Shown here piece by piece: positions 22,968 through 35,309 of a DNA stretch of 64,000 nucleotides (within the stretch, counting starts at the first letter, position 1; each line of letters begins with the position of its first letter). A program made the translations under genes and the position numbers. Under the pieces are notes generated by a model. That model searched no databases and was not told the origin of the DNA. It saw nothing but the letters and a program-made list of their open reading frames with translations. Source of the stretch: Moniliella sp. 'wahieum' (taxonomy: Eukaryota; Basidiomycota; Moniliellomycetes; Moniliellales; Moniliellaceae); the NCBI GenBank assembly GCA_003971905.1, contig RSEE01000071.1:124001-188000 (forward strand), in the 5' to 3' direction.

Positions 22968-23724
22968 GGGGGTGGGGGTGGGGAGGAGGAGGAGGAGGAA
23001 CAGAGGAGAGGCAGGAGAACCGCCGATGCTGGGCCCAAAGACGCGGGGGGGACGCGCACGAAAGCATCCTTCGACCAACCCTCCCGCAGCCAGCCAGCCG
23101 AGCGCGTCGGGTCACGTGCCCGCCTGCCCCGGTGCTCACGTGGATACATGAACAGTTGAAACCACGTGCTTGCTAGGCCTCCGCACTGGGCGAGTATCCT
23201 CCCCTCACTCGGCACAGCGTACTCAGCCACTCAGCCCCTCTACTCCTCCCCCTACTCTCCCCTAGTACTCTCCCCTACTCTCCCCCCTCCCCCCGACAAG
23301 GCGAAGGCGGCCGGTGGGCTGGCAAACTCACCGACAGCTAAGATCCAAGGCGCGCCCGCTAGGCTTGTAGCACTCTGTCCACTCCTTTCCGGAGAGAATC
23401 GAGGCCATATCAAGGCGATCAATGGGACTTGGGGCGGAAACGGCCGTTTTGGTTGGAAGACAGCTGTGGTTTCTAGTTTCTCTCGTCTGTTTCTTTGCTA
23501 CTGCCATGCGGCCGCCTTCCGTCATGCATCTCACGCATAGCTCACCACGTCTAGCAGAGCATACCAAGGATCCCGCACTCGCACCTAACGCGCCAGTGCA
23601 AGGCATTGCGGGGCATTGCATTGATTTGGACAGGGCAGGCCAAACAAATGAGGGTAAGACAAGAGGTATGCTAAGTGCAGAGGAGCGAGAGGGGAGGCGA
23701 CAACCCCCACAAGATTAGAAAGGG
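22968..23724. other. Intergenic
   Basis: This holds the upstream region of the WD40 gene and the downstream region of ERV25. It has CT-rich runs near 23230-23300 and no recognised gene. Confidence 0.4.
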
Positions 23725-24486
23725 TTAGTCGATGAGGTATTTGCGCCGGAAAAAGTTGCGAAGATGGACAATCTGCCAGGAGCCAACGAGCAAGAGACCC
23801 ACCACAGTGGCCCAGGCAAACATGTGCACACGATGGTTCGTCGACTCGTTCGTGTCGCGCATCCTTTGTTCCCGTCGCTTGAGGTACTCCATCTCACTCA
23901 TAATCTCGTTCGCCTCATTCTCCAACCGGCGCAGTTCAGTCTCCAAGCCACTCAGCGATTCTTGGTTGGCGATCGCATTGTAGTCAATCGCCTCTGCTCC
24001 AATGTCAATGTCCACATCCAGCGTCGTCACATATGGCCGCTTTGGCGCCGACACCTCTGTTTTTGCGTCAATATACTTTCTTTCGCATCTACTGCCAAGG
24101 TAGGTGTGTGGAGGGGGGAGGGGGAGGAGGAGAAAGCGTACTCTTGGATAGCCGATTGGCAAAGCAGACGCCCAAGTCAGCGTCGGCATGAGAGTTGATG
24201 GCCATACGCGTCTCGGCGCGTACATCGCGCTGAGACCAGTAGACATTATTGTGGTGCGAGCCATCGACAATCTGCACATCGAGCGACTGATACTCCTTGC
24301 CACTGTTGGCTACCGCATTGATCGTCACCACCACCAACTGGTCCACCAGCGCATAGTCCCACAGACACTTCTCCACCGGCTCGTGCGCCGCCTCGAGTTC
24401 AAACTTGATCCCAAGCGCACAGGGCAGCAGTAGCAGCCACGCTACTAGCAACGTGCGTCGTGTCCAGCCTATGTCGGTCCCAGCAT
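23725..24486 (-). CDS. ERV25: p24-family cargo receptor (p24-delta/Erv25)
   Basis: p24 proteins cycle between ER and Golgi in COPII/COPI vesicles and help load GPI-anchored and other cargo. After a hydrophobic signal peptide (TLLVAWLLLLPCALG) comes the GOLD domain with paired Cys (VEKCLWDYAL and LGVCFANR). A coiled-coil neck follows (LETELRRLENEANEIMSEM), then KRREQRMRDTNESTNHRVHM, the p24 hallmark. Last come a membrane helix (FAWATVVGLLLVGSWQIVHL) and tail RNFFRRKYLID with FF and RK sorting signals. A short intron interrupts it near 24090-24145. The ATG at 24486 (MLGPT) needs one frame change near 24470 to join the signal peptide. Confidence 0.9.
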
Positions 24487-24672
24487 AGCGCAACGCGGTG
24501 GTCGTGGCTAGATGGGGGGAAAGGGGTGGATGGAACGGATGGAGAGCCAAAGGCCAATGTGACGCCAGAAGCAGTGTGGCGCAAGAGGCAGCGGGCACAA
24601 CCCTACTGCTTGCTTGTCGCGGCGCGGCCAATCTCGAGGGTTTAACGTTTAACGGGCAACATTTACATACCG

Positions 24673-25686
24673 CTACCCTCCCGTCTTTGTTTCATACCCA
24701 CGCTTGTCCCCCATCCCCCTCCTTCCTGGGTTAACCGCTAGCTTCACTACACTGCCCGGACAGATCCACTCGGGACGGGTCGCTCCGCTCGTATCCCATC
24801 GCACACCGCACTGGCACATTGGTTTCACTGCAATCCCTTCGATGCAGTCTTCCATGTCGACGTCCAAGGCATCCTTGGCTTTCTGCTCTGCTTCCTGCAC
24901 GGGCGAACACCACAGACAGCGTCAGAACAAAGCCCACCAACCGATTCGCACTTATGATACAAAGAGGGAGAGAGACGTACTTGGGCCATCTGCAACGGGA
25001 CCAGTTGATGTTTGCCGTTGGTCTCGGGCCCGATCCAAGACAGTTCCAACTCAAAGTCCTTGTCCTTAGCATCGTCGTGGACCTTGTAGATGATCTCTGC
25101 CGCTCGCTCCACCGCTTGGGGAGCGTGATGGTGTCCCAGTCAATCTTCTCCAGTTCGGTCTTGGCCAACTGACGGCCTTTGCCAATGGCCGTGCCGCGGT
25201 AGCCACGGAACTCACCCGACGGCTCAATCATGTACAGCCAGGCTTGCCCGTGTGGGGTCAAGACCAGCAAGAATGGTGCTGATGCCAAACGGACGGACAG
25301 AGCTGTAGAGGGTATAGGCATCGGCGTACTGGGACAAGCGCGCCGCCAGCGCTTGCGGTCGAATTGGCTCATGGAAGTTGTCACGGAAACTCTCGCTCTC
25401 CTCGCGCGCGCGGCCGGCCATGTGCCGTCCATCGGCAATGAGGCCCGCGGTGGCAATGCCCAGATGGGTGTCAACACTGAAGATGCGCGGTTGCTGGGCG
25501 CACGCGGAACAAGCAGCTTGCTCGTCACGAGCTTCTCCACCGCCAGCACCACGCCATGGGGGTGCGGATGCCAATGGCCGTGCCGGCATTCTCGACGGCC
25601 TTGAGGGCGTACTCGACCTGGAAGAGGCGGCCGTCGGGGGAGTAGGTGCTGGTGGACAGGTCGTACCCGGTGCCCTGGGAAGCCAT
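24673..25686 (-). CDS. PRE10: 20S proteasome subunit alpha7
   Basis: This is an outer-ring alpha subunit of the 20S core. It starts [20 protein letters not shown] and continues [20 protein letters not shown], the alpha-type N-terminal signature. Then come [44 protein letters not shown] and [35 protein letters not shown] is specific to alpha7. An 86 nt intron (24980 to 24895) precedes [16 protein letters not shown]. The frame then stays open to 24673, about 60 residues further than expected, so the true end may lie nearer 24850. At least four frame changes occur within 1 kb. It is divergent from the myosin gene. Confidence 0.93.
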
Positions 25687-26069
25687 GGTGGGGAGGGGGG
25701 GAGGTGGTGGGGCGGGGCGGGCGAGGGGCACGCGCGTGGGTGTGGGCTGGCGCGGCCGAGCGAGCAGCGGCGGGCGGCTGGGTGTGGGGGTACGCAAGCG
25801 CCCGAGGGGGGCGGGCGGAACGGCGAATTCCGCGTGGGCCTGAATGGCGTTGGATGTCAATGCGGTTTATTCAGCCAGCCACGCGGCGCAGGCTGAGCGA
25901 GTGGTGGATGGAGCAATCCTAAGCCCAATCAGCGCCGAAATGCAATGTTCAGATGGAGCATTGAACCTCCGTCACCCATGTGCTCTCACCGGTCCCCCAT
26001 CGCCCCTTCCCCTCCGCTCCCCTCCCCTCGCCGCCCCCTCCCCGCGCCTCCTTCCCCCATCCACCGCCC
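25687..26069. promoter_or_regulatory. Divergent PRE10/myosin promoter region
   Basis: This 383 bp region separates two divergent start codons. The side next to the myosin ATG is strongly CT-rich. I see no TATA box and no clear match to the yeast proteasome element GGTGGCAAA. Confidence 0.4.
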
Positions 26070-29000
26070 ATGGCCATCTCCAAGAAGGCTGGCGCCAAGA
26101 AGGCGCGCGCCGGCGGCGCTGCCCCCAAGGCCGCCAAGAAGCCCTACGCACCCGGCGGGGTGGCCAAGGCCGACTGGCGCGAGGGCTTCAAGAAGCCCCA
26201 GGCCGGCGTCAGCGACATGACCTCCTACCCCAGCTCACCAACGAAGCCATCAACGACAACCTCAAGAAGCGCTTCTTCAACCAGGAGATCTATGTATGCC
26301 TGCTGCCCGCATCGTCTGCTCGCACCCCCACTGACCTCCACAACAGACCTACATCGGCAATGTGCTCATCTCGGTCAATCCCTTCCGCGACTTGGGCCTC
26401 TACACCCCCGAAGTGCTGCAGACGTACCGCGGCAAGAACCGGCTGGAGATGCCCCCCCACGTGTATGCGATTGCTGAGGGCATGTTCTACAACATGCAGG
26501 CCTACCACGACAACCAGTGCGTCATCATCTCGGGCGAGTCGGGCGCGGGCAAGACCGAGGCGGCCAAACAGATCATGCAGTACATTGCTGCTGTTTCCGG
26601 CGACCAAGGCGGTGGGATTGAGAATGTGAAACAGATGGTGTTGGCAACCAACCCGCTGCTCGAGTCGTTTGGATGCGCCAAGACTCTCCGCAACAACAAC
26701 TCGTCCCGCCACGGCAAGTACCCGAAATCATGTTCAATGCCCAAGGCGCCCCGATTGGCGCCAACATCACCAACTATCTTTTGGAGAAGAACCGTGTCGT
26801 GGGCCAGATCAAGTCGGAGCGCAATTTTCACATCTTTTACCAGCTGGCCAAGGGCGCCTCCTCGGCACAGCGCGAACTGTTTGGCCTCCAAGGCCCCGAG
26901 GCGTACCAGTACACTGCGGGCGCCAAATGTCTGGACGTGGATGGGATCGATGACGTACAGGACTTCCAAGGCACGATTCAAGCGATGAATGTGATTGGTC
27001 TGAGTCAGGCCGAACAGGACAACATTTTCCGTATGATTGCCGCCATTCTGTGGTTGGGCAACACCCAGTTCTCTGAAAACAAGGATGGCAATGCCCAGGT
27101 CGCCGACACGAGCGTGACGGACTATGTGGCGTACCTGCTAGAGGTGGATGGGGCAGCGGTGCATCGCGCGCTGACGATCCGCATCATGGAAACGATGCGT
27201 GGCATGCGCCGTGGGTCGGTGTACGAAGTTCCGCTCAACCCGCCCCAAGCCGAGTCGGTGCGCGACGCGCTCTCCAAAGCCATCTACAACAACTTGTTCG
27301 ACTGGATCGTGGCCCGCGTCAACCAGTCCATGCACGCCCAAGGCACCACTGCCAACGTGATTGGTGTCCTGGACATTTACGGGTTTGAGATTTTTGACAA
27401 CAACTCGTTTGAGCAGCTTTGCATCAACTATGTCAATGAGAAGCTCCAACAGATCTTTATCCAGCTCACACTCAAGCGCGAGCAAGAAGAGTATGCTGCA
27501 GAGCAGATCAACTGGACTCCGATCAAGTTCTTTAACAACAAAATTGTCTGTGACTTGATTGAAGAGAAACGCCCGCCTGGCGTGTTTGCCGCGTTGAACG
27601 ATGCCTGCGCTACGGCCCATGCCGATCCCAGCGCGGCGGACCAGTCCTTCTCCAGCGCTTGAGCATGCTTTCTGCCAACGCGCACTTTGATGGGCGAGGC
27701 AACAAGTTCCTTATCCGGCACTATGCTGGCGATGTGATGTACAACATCAAGGGCATGACCGACAAGAACAAGGATGCGCTGCTGAAGGATATTCTTGATT
27801 TGGTTGACTCGAGTCAGAACCAATTCCTGCACACCCTCTTCCCCGACCGCCCCGACCCATCGTCCAAGAAGCGCCCCCCAACGGCCGGTGACCGGATCAA
27901 GGCGTCGGCCAACGCGCTGGTAGACAAGCTGATGAAGTCCCAGCCATCGTACATTCGTACCATCAAGCCCAACCAGACCAAGAAACCTGCCGACTATGAC
28001 GACCAGCAGGTCCTCCATCAAGTCAAGTATCTTGGTCTGCAAGAAAACATTCGTGTTCGTCGGGCTGGGTTTGCCTACCGCAACACATTTGAGAAGATGG
28101 TGGAACGCTTCTACCTTCTCTCTCCCAACACGTCCTATGCTGGCGAGTATACGTGGGAGGACGATTCGCGATCGGGCTGCCAGCAGATCTTGCAAGACAC
28201 AGGCATCGCACGGGACGAATGGCAAATGGGCCAAACCAAGGCGTTCATCAAGAACCCCGAGACGCTCTTTGCCCTGGAGACCATGCGGGACCGCTATTGG
28301 CACAACATGGCGATGCGGATCCAACGTGCGTTCCGCAACTACCTGCGCTACAAGCACGAATGTGCCCGGCGGATCCAGCGTATGTGGCTCAACAGAAGAG
28401 GCCATCAAGTATGTTGAGTTCCGTGATTATGGTCACCAACTCCTCCAGGGCCGCAAAGAGCGCCGCCGCTTCTCCCTCATCTCGATGCGCAAGTTCACCG
28501 GCGATTATTTGGATGTAAATGGCGGCTCGGTTGAGGGGGACCTTCTCCGACGCGCGGCGGGAATTGGCTCGACTCCTGTCACGTTTTCCTCCCGCGGCCA
28601 GATCTTGGTCCACCGCGCCCTTCGTTCCTCCAAGCCGTCGCCTCGGTTCATCCTGCTCACCGATAAGGAACTTCTGATTGTCGTGACCCAGCTGGTGAAC
28701 AAGCAACCGACAACGATGCTCGAACGTAAGATCCCGCTCTCTTCCATTGCCCAGGTGGGACTGTCCCAGCTCCGAGACGACTGGATTGTGATTAACCTCC
28801 GTGGGCAAGATCCGGAGGGAGATCCCGTTCTGCTACTGCTACCTCAACCGAGCTTGCTGCGCGTCTCGCACGGCAGACGGGCGGGAACATCCGTGTAAAC
28901 GTGGCCAACACGCTAGACTATGGCAAAAAGAAGGGCAAACGCGCTCAAATCTCCTTCAAGAAAGACGAGATGATCAAGCGGGACGACGAGTACAAGTCTC

Positions 29001-29990
29001 ATGTCGTTTCGGTCCCATCGGGCGAACCGGCAGGCTCGCTGTCCCGACCACCGGCACGGCGTAAACCCGGCGTCGTCCGCCCCGTTACCACGGGCAAACT
29101 GCTCAAAGCTGGGGGGCCCAGTAACCCCAACCGGGCTCGGCAGGCCGCTCGGGCCGTCCGGCACCCAAAGCCGCTCGACCCTTGCCTAGCTCCAACGGCT
29201 CGGCCCCACCTCGAGCTGCAACTGCATCCCGTGCCCTCGCTAGCGGTCCGGCTCACCGTGCACCGCCTGCGCCCCCGCCTGCGCAACCGGAGGAAGAGGA
29301 GGAGGAAGAGGACACCTCGGTGCCCATGTACAAGGCCTTGTACGATTTTGCCGCCTCGTCGTCGGGAGAGATGTCGCTGACGGCCGGGGAACTACTGGAG
29401 GTAAACAGCAAGCTGATAATGGTACGTGTGCGCTGATACGCTGGTGCGCTGGTGCGCTGGGCTGGGAAGGTGGAACGTGAACTAACTAATGCGTGCTTTT
29501 GATGTGTCTGGCAGGTTGGTGGCTCGTCAAGAAGGCCGGTGTGGAAGCCTGGGCGCCCTCGGCGTACCTGGAACTGGTCCCCCCAAACCTAAGAAACCTA
29601 AGGTGCGCCGTGCCCCGCCTGCTCCTGCTGCGCCTGCGCCTGCGCCTGCGCCGGCACCGGTACCGGCCGCACGCGCGGCAGCGACCAAGCCCAAGCCCAA
29701 GTTCCAGCCGGTACAATCGACGGTGCGGGCTGAGAACGCACATGCGGTCGCTGCGGATACGTCGGCGGCGCCCGTGGCTGTGATGCCGGGGATGGGCACC
29801 AGGTGGGTTTGCCGAGTTGCTAGCTAAGAAGAAGGCGGCGATCGCCGCGGGCGAATGGCGGTGGCGGCGGTGCTCGGCTGGCGACTCGACGCCCAGCAGT
29901 GGCGCTTCCACCCCGCGCCCGCCCATCCCTCTGAAACCCAAGCCAGGCGTGGCGGGGCGCAAGATGCCCCCGCCCCCGCCGCGGCGGTAG
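26070..29990 (+). CDS. Class I myosin with SH3 domain
   Basis: This is a long-tailed myosin I that drives actin-dependent endocytosis at cortical patches. It starts [17 protein letters not shown] 53 nt intron (26294-26346) follows NQEIY. The motor has [15 protein letters not shown] (P-loop), NNSSRHGK (switch I), [20 protein letters not shown] (switch II) and the TEDS-site region [11 protein letters not shown], where a Ser is the likely PAK-kinase target. IQ motifs ([19 protein letters not shown]) precede a TH1 tail, then SH3 ([20 protein letters not shown]) split by a 93 nt intron (29422-29514, branch ACTAAC). A Pro/Ala-rich linker and [18 protein letters not shown] resemble the Arp2/3-activating tail. 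It ends KMPPPPPRR. At least six frame changes occur, for example near 26229, 26731 and 27651. Confidence 0.95.
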
Positions 29991-30400
29991 AGTCGCTTTC
30001 GGGTGCGCGTTTTGTGCGTGCTGTGCGTGATGTTCTGGGCGAGGGAGCGTGCTGGTCAACGGGGCGCACGGAGTGGATAATGCATCATGCTGGCTACGAT
30101 GGGACAGAGCATTCGAAGGCGGGGTTCAAGGTAGGGGGGATGGGTGTCGGCCAATACTCCGCAGATTGAAGAAGGCTCGCCTGGCTCGCCTGGGAAGTCT
30201 CTTTAGTTGGTCAACCTGTGTACTCCTTGAAAGCGGCGTTGCAACTCCATTGCCATTTCGCTGGGTGTGGCTTGAGAGAGTCACGTGCCCTGCGTACCAG
30301 CGTGGGAAGCAGCGTAGATACTGATCCAGTCACGATTAGTCACTGCGTGTTTGATCTCCTGGGCGCCCCCTACGCCCCCTACGCCCCCCCCCACCGCCAC
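29991..30400. other. Intergenic
   Basis: No gene is recognised between the myosin stop and the next ATG. A pyrimidine-rich run with repeated TACGCCCCC lies at 30361-30395. Confidence 0.4.
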
Positions 30401-31217
30401 ATGACCACCGCCGCGCCCCGCATCTACGGCACTGTGCTCCCCCTGCCCCCCCCACCGTTGCGCCGTCCCACTCGGACGCCATGTCCCCAGTCCCTCGCCT
30501 CGTCTTCCGCCGCGTACTCCGGCCACCTCTCCTTTGCCGAGCCGCCCCCGCCCGCCCGCACCCCGCAGCTCCGTCTACGACCCCATCCTGCCCCTCCTTC
30601 ACCACTGCCGATCCGGGATCCCGCACAACGGCCCATGCTCACACCGCCCACCCCCACCCGCCATCCACCACCGCATTCACTGCCCGTGCCCCGCCACCGA
30701 CGCCCCTCCATGCCGAGTATGGTGCGTACCGCGGTGCCCATCGCGTTCCCACCGCTGTGCCCAGTCGGGCGCCCACGGCCGTGCCGAGTATGGTGCCCAC
30801 TGCAGCTGCACCCAGGTAGGGCACCTACTGCGTACCGAGTATGGTGCCTACTACGGTGCCGAGTATGGCCCCCACCTTGCCACGGGGACTCAGCTTGCTC
30901 CAGCGGCTCCTTCCGTCGCCCCGCTTGCCACAGTGAGGAATCTGGGGCTGAGATTCCTGGTCTGCCAGCGCGCACGGGCGGCGTAGTTACCAGTACCACA
31001 CTGCGCGCCACGATCAAGAATGTGGCAGAGCCGGAGATGCAGACGGTATGTGTGGACTTGGCTCTGGAGCGCTGCAGTCCTATACGCTTCCCAAATATGG
31101 CGGCCTTTACCAAGAGAGCTTGGACGTTCGCTACGGTCCTACTTGGCAGAGTATCGTGGGGATCAAGTATGGCTCCTATGTGACTCATGGTATGTCTGGT
31201 CCTTTCTCCATCGGTTA
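30401..31217 (+). CDS. Unrecognised Tyr/Gly/Pro-rich protein
   Basis: I do not recognise the family. The ATG at 30401 gives MTTAAPRIYGTVLPLPPPPL, then a Pro-rich part. Further on, one frame carries repeated Y-G-A units (AEYGAYRGAH, TEYGAYYGAEYGP), encoded by a recurring GAGTATGGTGC string. The last part reads VTSTTLRATIKNVAEPEMQT, then SYTLPKYGGLYQESLDVRYG and IKYGSYVTHGMSGPFSIG before TAG. A very short intron (31046-31077) is possible. Frame changes are needed, so the middle is uncertain. The spaced aromatic-Gly pairs suggest a disordered or structural protein, which is only inference. Confidence 0.35.
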
Positions 31218-31238
31218 GCGCTGACGGTTTGGGGGCTG

Positions 31239-31269
31239 GTTGGATTGGATTGGATTGGATTGGATTGGG
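31239..31269. repeat. (TTGGA)n pentanucleotide repeat
   Basis: About five and a half units lie just downstream of the Tyr/Gly-rich gene. Confidence 0.9.
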
Positions 31270-32053
31270 TGGGGTTGGTTCGACCACAGAGGTGCGACAC
31301 TTTATCTACTTTTGTATGTTATTGCCCCAGATTTGGGCTGCAGAAAACTGACTCCGTTATGCAACAGACTTGGGCGACTATGCTTTCCTTTTCTGGCGTG
31401 CCTAGGCTGGAACCAGACCGTTTAATGCACTTGTACGGGCCACCTTATACATTTGACCTATCTCTGTTCTTGCCTCCACCGTAATCCTGTAATCACCCCA
31501 TTCACCAAATCCCCTTCATCTTGCTTGTTGTGAGGCTGTGACGTAGGATATGGTGAATAAGCACGTTGGCCGCTTTTGGACCGCTCGAACGACTTCGAAC
31601 GACTTGGGACATCGTAGACCCGTCCATTGGGTCCAAGAACCCTTTTCGAACCAAAACGTACGATGCAAAGATGCGATTGGCGCTCGACGCGTCGTCCAAG
31701 GGGGCGACCGAGACGCATCATGGTAGGTTGACCACCGCTGTACGTTCAACTCATCAGGTTTTCTTCTATGGCCTTACTCAAGTGCTCCGAGTTACCAACG
31801 AGTAAGTCCAGATTGACATCATCCCGGCACTTTGTACTGTTTCTTTCTCTCTCTCGACGCAAGGCAGGTGCAGACTGATGCCATCGGTGGAGCGCGTCCT
31901 GGTCGGGTCCCATATCTAATCTATAAGTATATAGGGTGCATCGTGAAGCACTGCGAGAGCCGGCCCTCAGCTTGTGCGATACATTCGCGAGACACTCACG
32001 CTCACAAAACCACACATCGTTGTTGGGGACGATGAGCAAACGTGATGGGGGGC

Positions 32054-32060
32054 TATAAAA
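32054..32060 (+). promoter_or_regulatory. TATA box candidate
   Basis: TATAAAA preceded by GGGGGGC stands 127 bp upstream of the ATG at 32181. It is the cleanest TATA element I noticed in the window. Confidence 0.5.
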
Positions 32061-32780
32061 GGTCCGAACACGAACAAATGGATGAGTGGACCAGAAGGTT
32101 GGATGTGGGCGGCCACGCTTTGGAATCTGGGAATGATGAAGGCCCAAGTGCGTGAATTCCTAAGGGGGTATACATGAAAGATGCCTACACTCTTCTGGAA
32201 CGCCGGTGGAAAGAGGAGCTGCACCGGCTGGCTGGAGAGGAGAACGTCATCCCTACCAGAGACGCGCCCCGATCATTTCAATCTCCCTGAAAATGACGAA
32301 GGGATTGACGTTACTAAGGTAATGCCACTAATGCCACGAAGACTGCCTCAAAGGTATTTGGACGTTAGAAACCGCTTGGAAGAGTCATGGTGGAGACCCG
32401 TCCCGTCCCGCACATGTTCACCGTGTTCATCCGTATCTCCATGCCTACCAGTGGCGCCGCTTTATCCGATTTGAAGACACAACAAAAGGACCGGAGCTCG
32501 AGGGTCCGGACGACTCAGTATCAGTGAGATGGCGACATCCTTTGGCCTCATGATAGTGGGTGAGTGCGAGCTGTCAGCAAACGTCGGAGGAGTAGTCCTC
32601 GTCTCTGCCTCTGCTTGGCCATGAGCTGATGCACTGATGTGGAATTTTGAGGTCCAACACGCTCCTTGCCATGATCATGGAACGGCGTAAAAAACTGTGG
32701 ATGGACATTCGGTCGCTGCATCATGGGCATCACCTGATGGATGACGATGAATTTTGATGTGACTCTTCCGGTGAGCAAAT

Positions 32781-35309
32781 ATGGGTTCAACGCAAGCCGG
32801 GCGCCACTTGGGATTCTTCCACAACATCGACATGGATCGGGCCAAGGCGCAGGTGGAGGATGAGCTGGCAGCACTCCATGCCCTCCTCACGGCGGTGGAC
32901 AAGATCGGGCGTTCGCGGGCGTTGTGGCAAACCCTCGTGCCAGGCTTGGGCGTCGGCGGCGCCCCACCCGTCCTGTCGCCTGATGTGCGCCTCCATCTGA
33001 CCCAGCGGCTATCCCAGCAACGCCTGCCCCCCGGGGACGCTGGATGCGTGTGTGAAACTACTCGCGCCATCTCGTGAGGGCACATGCTGCCCTTCTCCGG
33101 CCCAGCCTGGCGTGCCCATGCTTCCGCTGCACTGCCATCGCCTTGGCCCGCAGCGGCCGATTCGCCCTCGGGCGAAGGCACAGGCGCACGTACCGGCGCC
33201 GCCCTGGCCTAGGGGGCGTTCGTACCAACATTGTTCGAGAACAGGAGTTTCTGCAGCGCTATACGCTGGAACAGGAGCTGCTGGCCACAGTGGCAGGAAA
33301 ATCGTTGGGCCCCCTCCGCGCTCCTGATACCTCCAACACTTCCAGCCTTTGTGTCCAGCTGAGATGGTGGTGGCCCTGATGCTGCGGCCAGGACATGTGC
33401 TCCTCATATATCCACCCTCCCTCCCCGCCCAAGACCAAGACCAAGGCTAAAGGCAACCCAAGAAGATGACCACGACTCAAGCCAACCCCCCGCCGAATGG
33501 CAAACCCAAGCCCAAGCCCAAGCAGCCCCCGCGGCTCGACGCTATTTATGACGTTCTCACTGTGGACCGAGGAGAGGACCAACAGATACGAAGGGGGTGG
33601 AGGAAGGGGTAATCGATGCGTGGGTGCTACGCTGGGAGCACCCCTTCTTCGCACTCAGCTTTGGCTCAAGCTCTTCACCGGCAAGAAAACTTCGCTCTTG
33701 GCTCAATTTCGTGAGGCCGAGGCCGAGCTGGAGCCAGACTCGGACGGATTCGGACGCTGAGGATCAAGTGAGGCACCAACAGAGCGTCGACGAAGCTGAT
33801 ATTGCCCTCAAACGGTGCAGCCTCTACGTACTCCTACAGCCCTGGACGAAGCTAGACGCGCCCTCTCCCATCCCGTTGAGGTAGAGGTCATCCTCACCCG
33901 ACTGGACCTCCCACCACCATCAACAGACACACTTACCCTTGCACAGCTATATGCGTTGTCTGAGGAGGGACCGGTACCAGTACCGTTTGACCCGTCTCGT
34001 TGCCCTGGCAGGCACCCTGGGGATTCGCCTTGTGACACCAAGAGCAACATGGACGCGCTCAAGGTCGCGGTGGCAGAACAAGAGGGACTGACAAAGCAGG
34101 CCGTTGTCCTCCCATCTGAACGAGCTCAGGGGGGGCAGGGAAACACATACCTCCCCACCCCACTGTGCCCCTGTCGTAGTATCCGACAGCGAGCTAACGA
34201 CCTCCCCACCTGCCACGCACCATCCTCACCGACCCCGCCTACCGAGACGCACGTCAACCTTGACCTCAGTGCACTGGTTGCGCTCATCAGTGATGTATCC
34301 CACACCCCCTTGGCGGAAGAGTGGATAGAGGCCGTGCGCGCCTGCGACTTTCCCCCCGAGGAAGAGGAGGTGCCTGTACCCGAACCGATTGCCCGTGCGT
34401 TCCGGAGCGTGGTACCGTGGAAAGTGGCACAACAGGAAGAGGAGCAGATCCAGGCTCAAGTCGTCGACGCTGTTGTTGACGACGTTTCCCTCCCTGACCA
34501 GTCCGCAGTACACCACCCCCATCCCCAACCCCAACCTCAAAACGAAAAGGATAATGAAAAAAGACGCCGGCTGCCCCGGGCATGACCCAAGGTCGCGCCC
34601 TGGCGATGCAGTTGACACGCGAAGTGCGCTGCACCTCCAGGGCGACGGGTATTGCCTTACCTTGCCTCCCTTGCGTCTCGTACTGTGGTCCTGCACGCCA
34701 CCCAGGAAGTAATGGACAAACTGCACCAGATCACACGTCTGGTCGCCGGCCCAGGGGAACGACGGCGAGCGGACCTGCTCTGTCGGGCCAAGGGTTCTGG
34801 CAAGGCAGCCGGTACGAAAGTGTGGATTCGGTGCGGTCCAAGCTGCTGATCCCGATCCAAGTTGGCCCACGCTACCGCCTCTCCCTCCTGTCCAGAAGGG
34901 ACAGGATGCGTTCCTTGCCTGTGCCCAGCGGGTGGTGTACGAAGGGATGGGCATCCACTGGGGCCGTCCGGCCGGCAAGGCCAATGCCCGTGCGCGCGTC
35001 AGTGCACCTACCCAGATGGCTCATACCCTGGGTACATTGTGGCTTGGCCTAGTGCCGATGGAGGAAGACCCGGTACTCACGGTGACTACGGGCCTAGCGA
35101 GTGTCCGCTGGCTCGTGCGTCAACTCGCTGATGGTTTGGGACCTCAAGCTAGTGCTCTGCTCCTGGCGCCCCGACCGGCACGCATCTTGGTCACGCACCC
35201 TCGCTCGTTGGCGGAGCACATGCGCACCGGCTCGCATCACCTCCCTGTTCGCGATGAGCACGGTCACCTCGTTCTCCCCAGGACAGATGCGCTGGGGCCC
35301 GCGGAGTAG
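32781..35309 (+). CDS. DUF1308 family protein (C7orf25-like)
   Basis: The family has no firmly known role. It carries a C-terminal DUF1308 region thought to be PIN-nuclease-like. The ATG at 32781 gives MGSTQAGRHLGFF, then a helical part (VEDELAALHALLTAVDKIG) like the start of C7orf25. The diagnostic part is VNLDLSALVALISDVSH, matching the family pattern NLDxxxLxxxVSxLxH. Later come QITRLVAGPGERRRADLLCR, matching the LGGPGERxRAxxL segment, then LTVTTGLASVRWLVRQLA and RILVTHPRSLAEHM near the end. Gln/Pro-rich and acidic inserts enlarge it. Several frame changes and possible introns prevent an exact model. Confidence 0.5.

Larger units (their letters stand above)
31218..32780. other. Intergenic with a possible small gene
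   Basis: No family is recognised. A consensus TATA box at 32054-32060 is followed by an ATG at 32181 with a 97-codon frame (MPTLFWNAGGKRS, later DVTKVMPLMPRRLPQRYLDV and NRLEESWW). Neighbouring frames contain similarly protein-like runs (YQWRRFIRFEDTTKGPELEG near 32440-32500). A small gene broken by frame changes is therefore possible between about 32080 and 32530. Confidence 0.3.
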
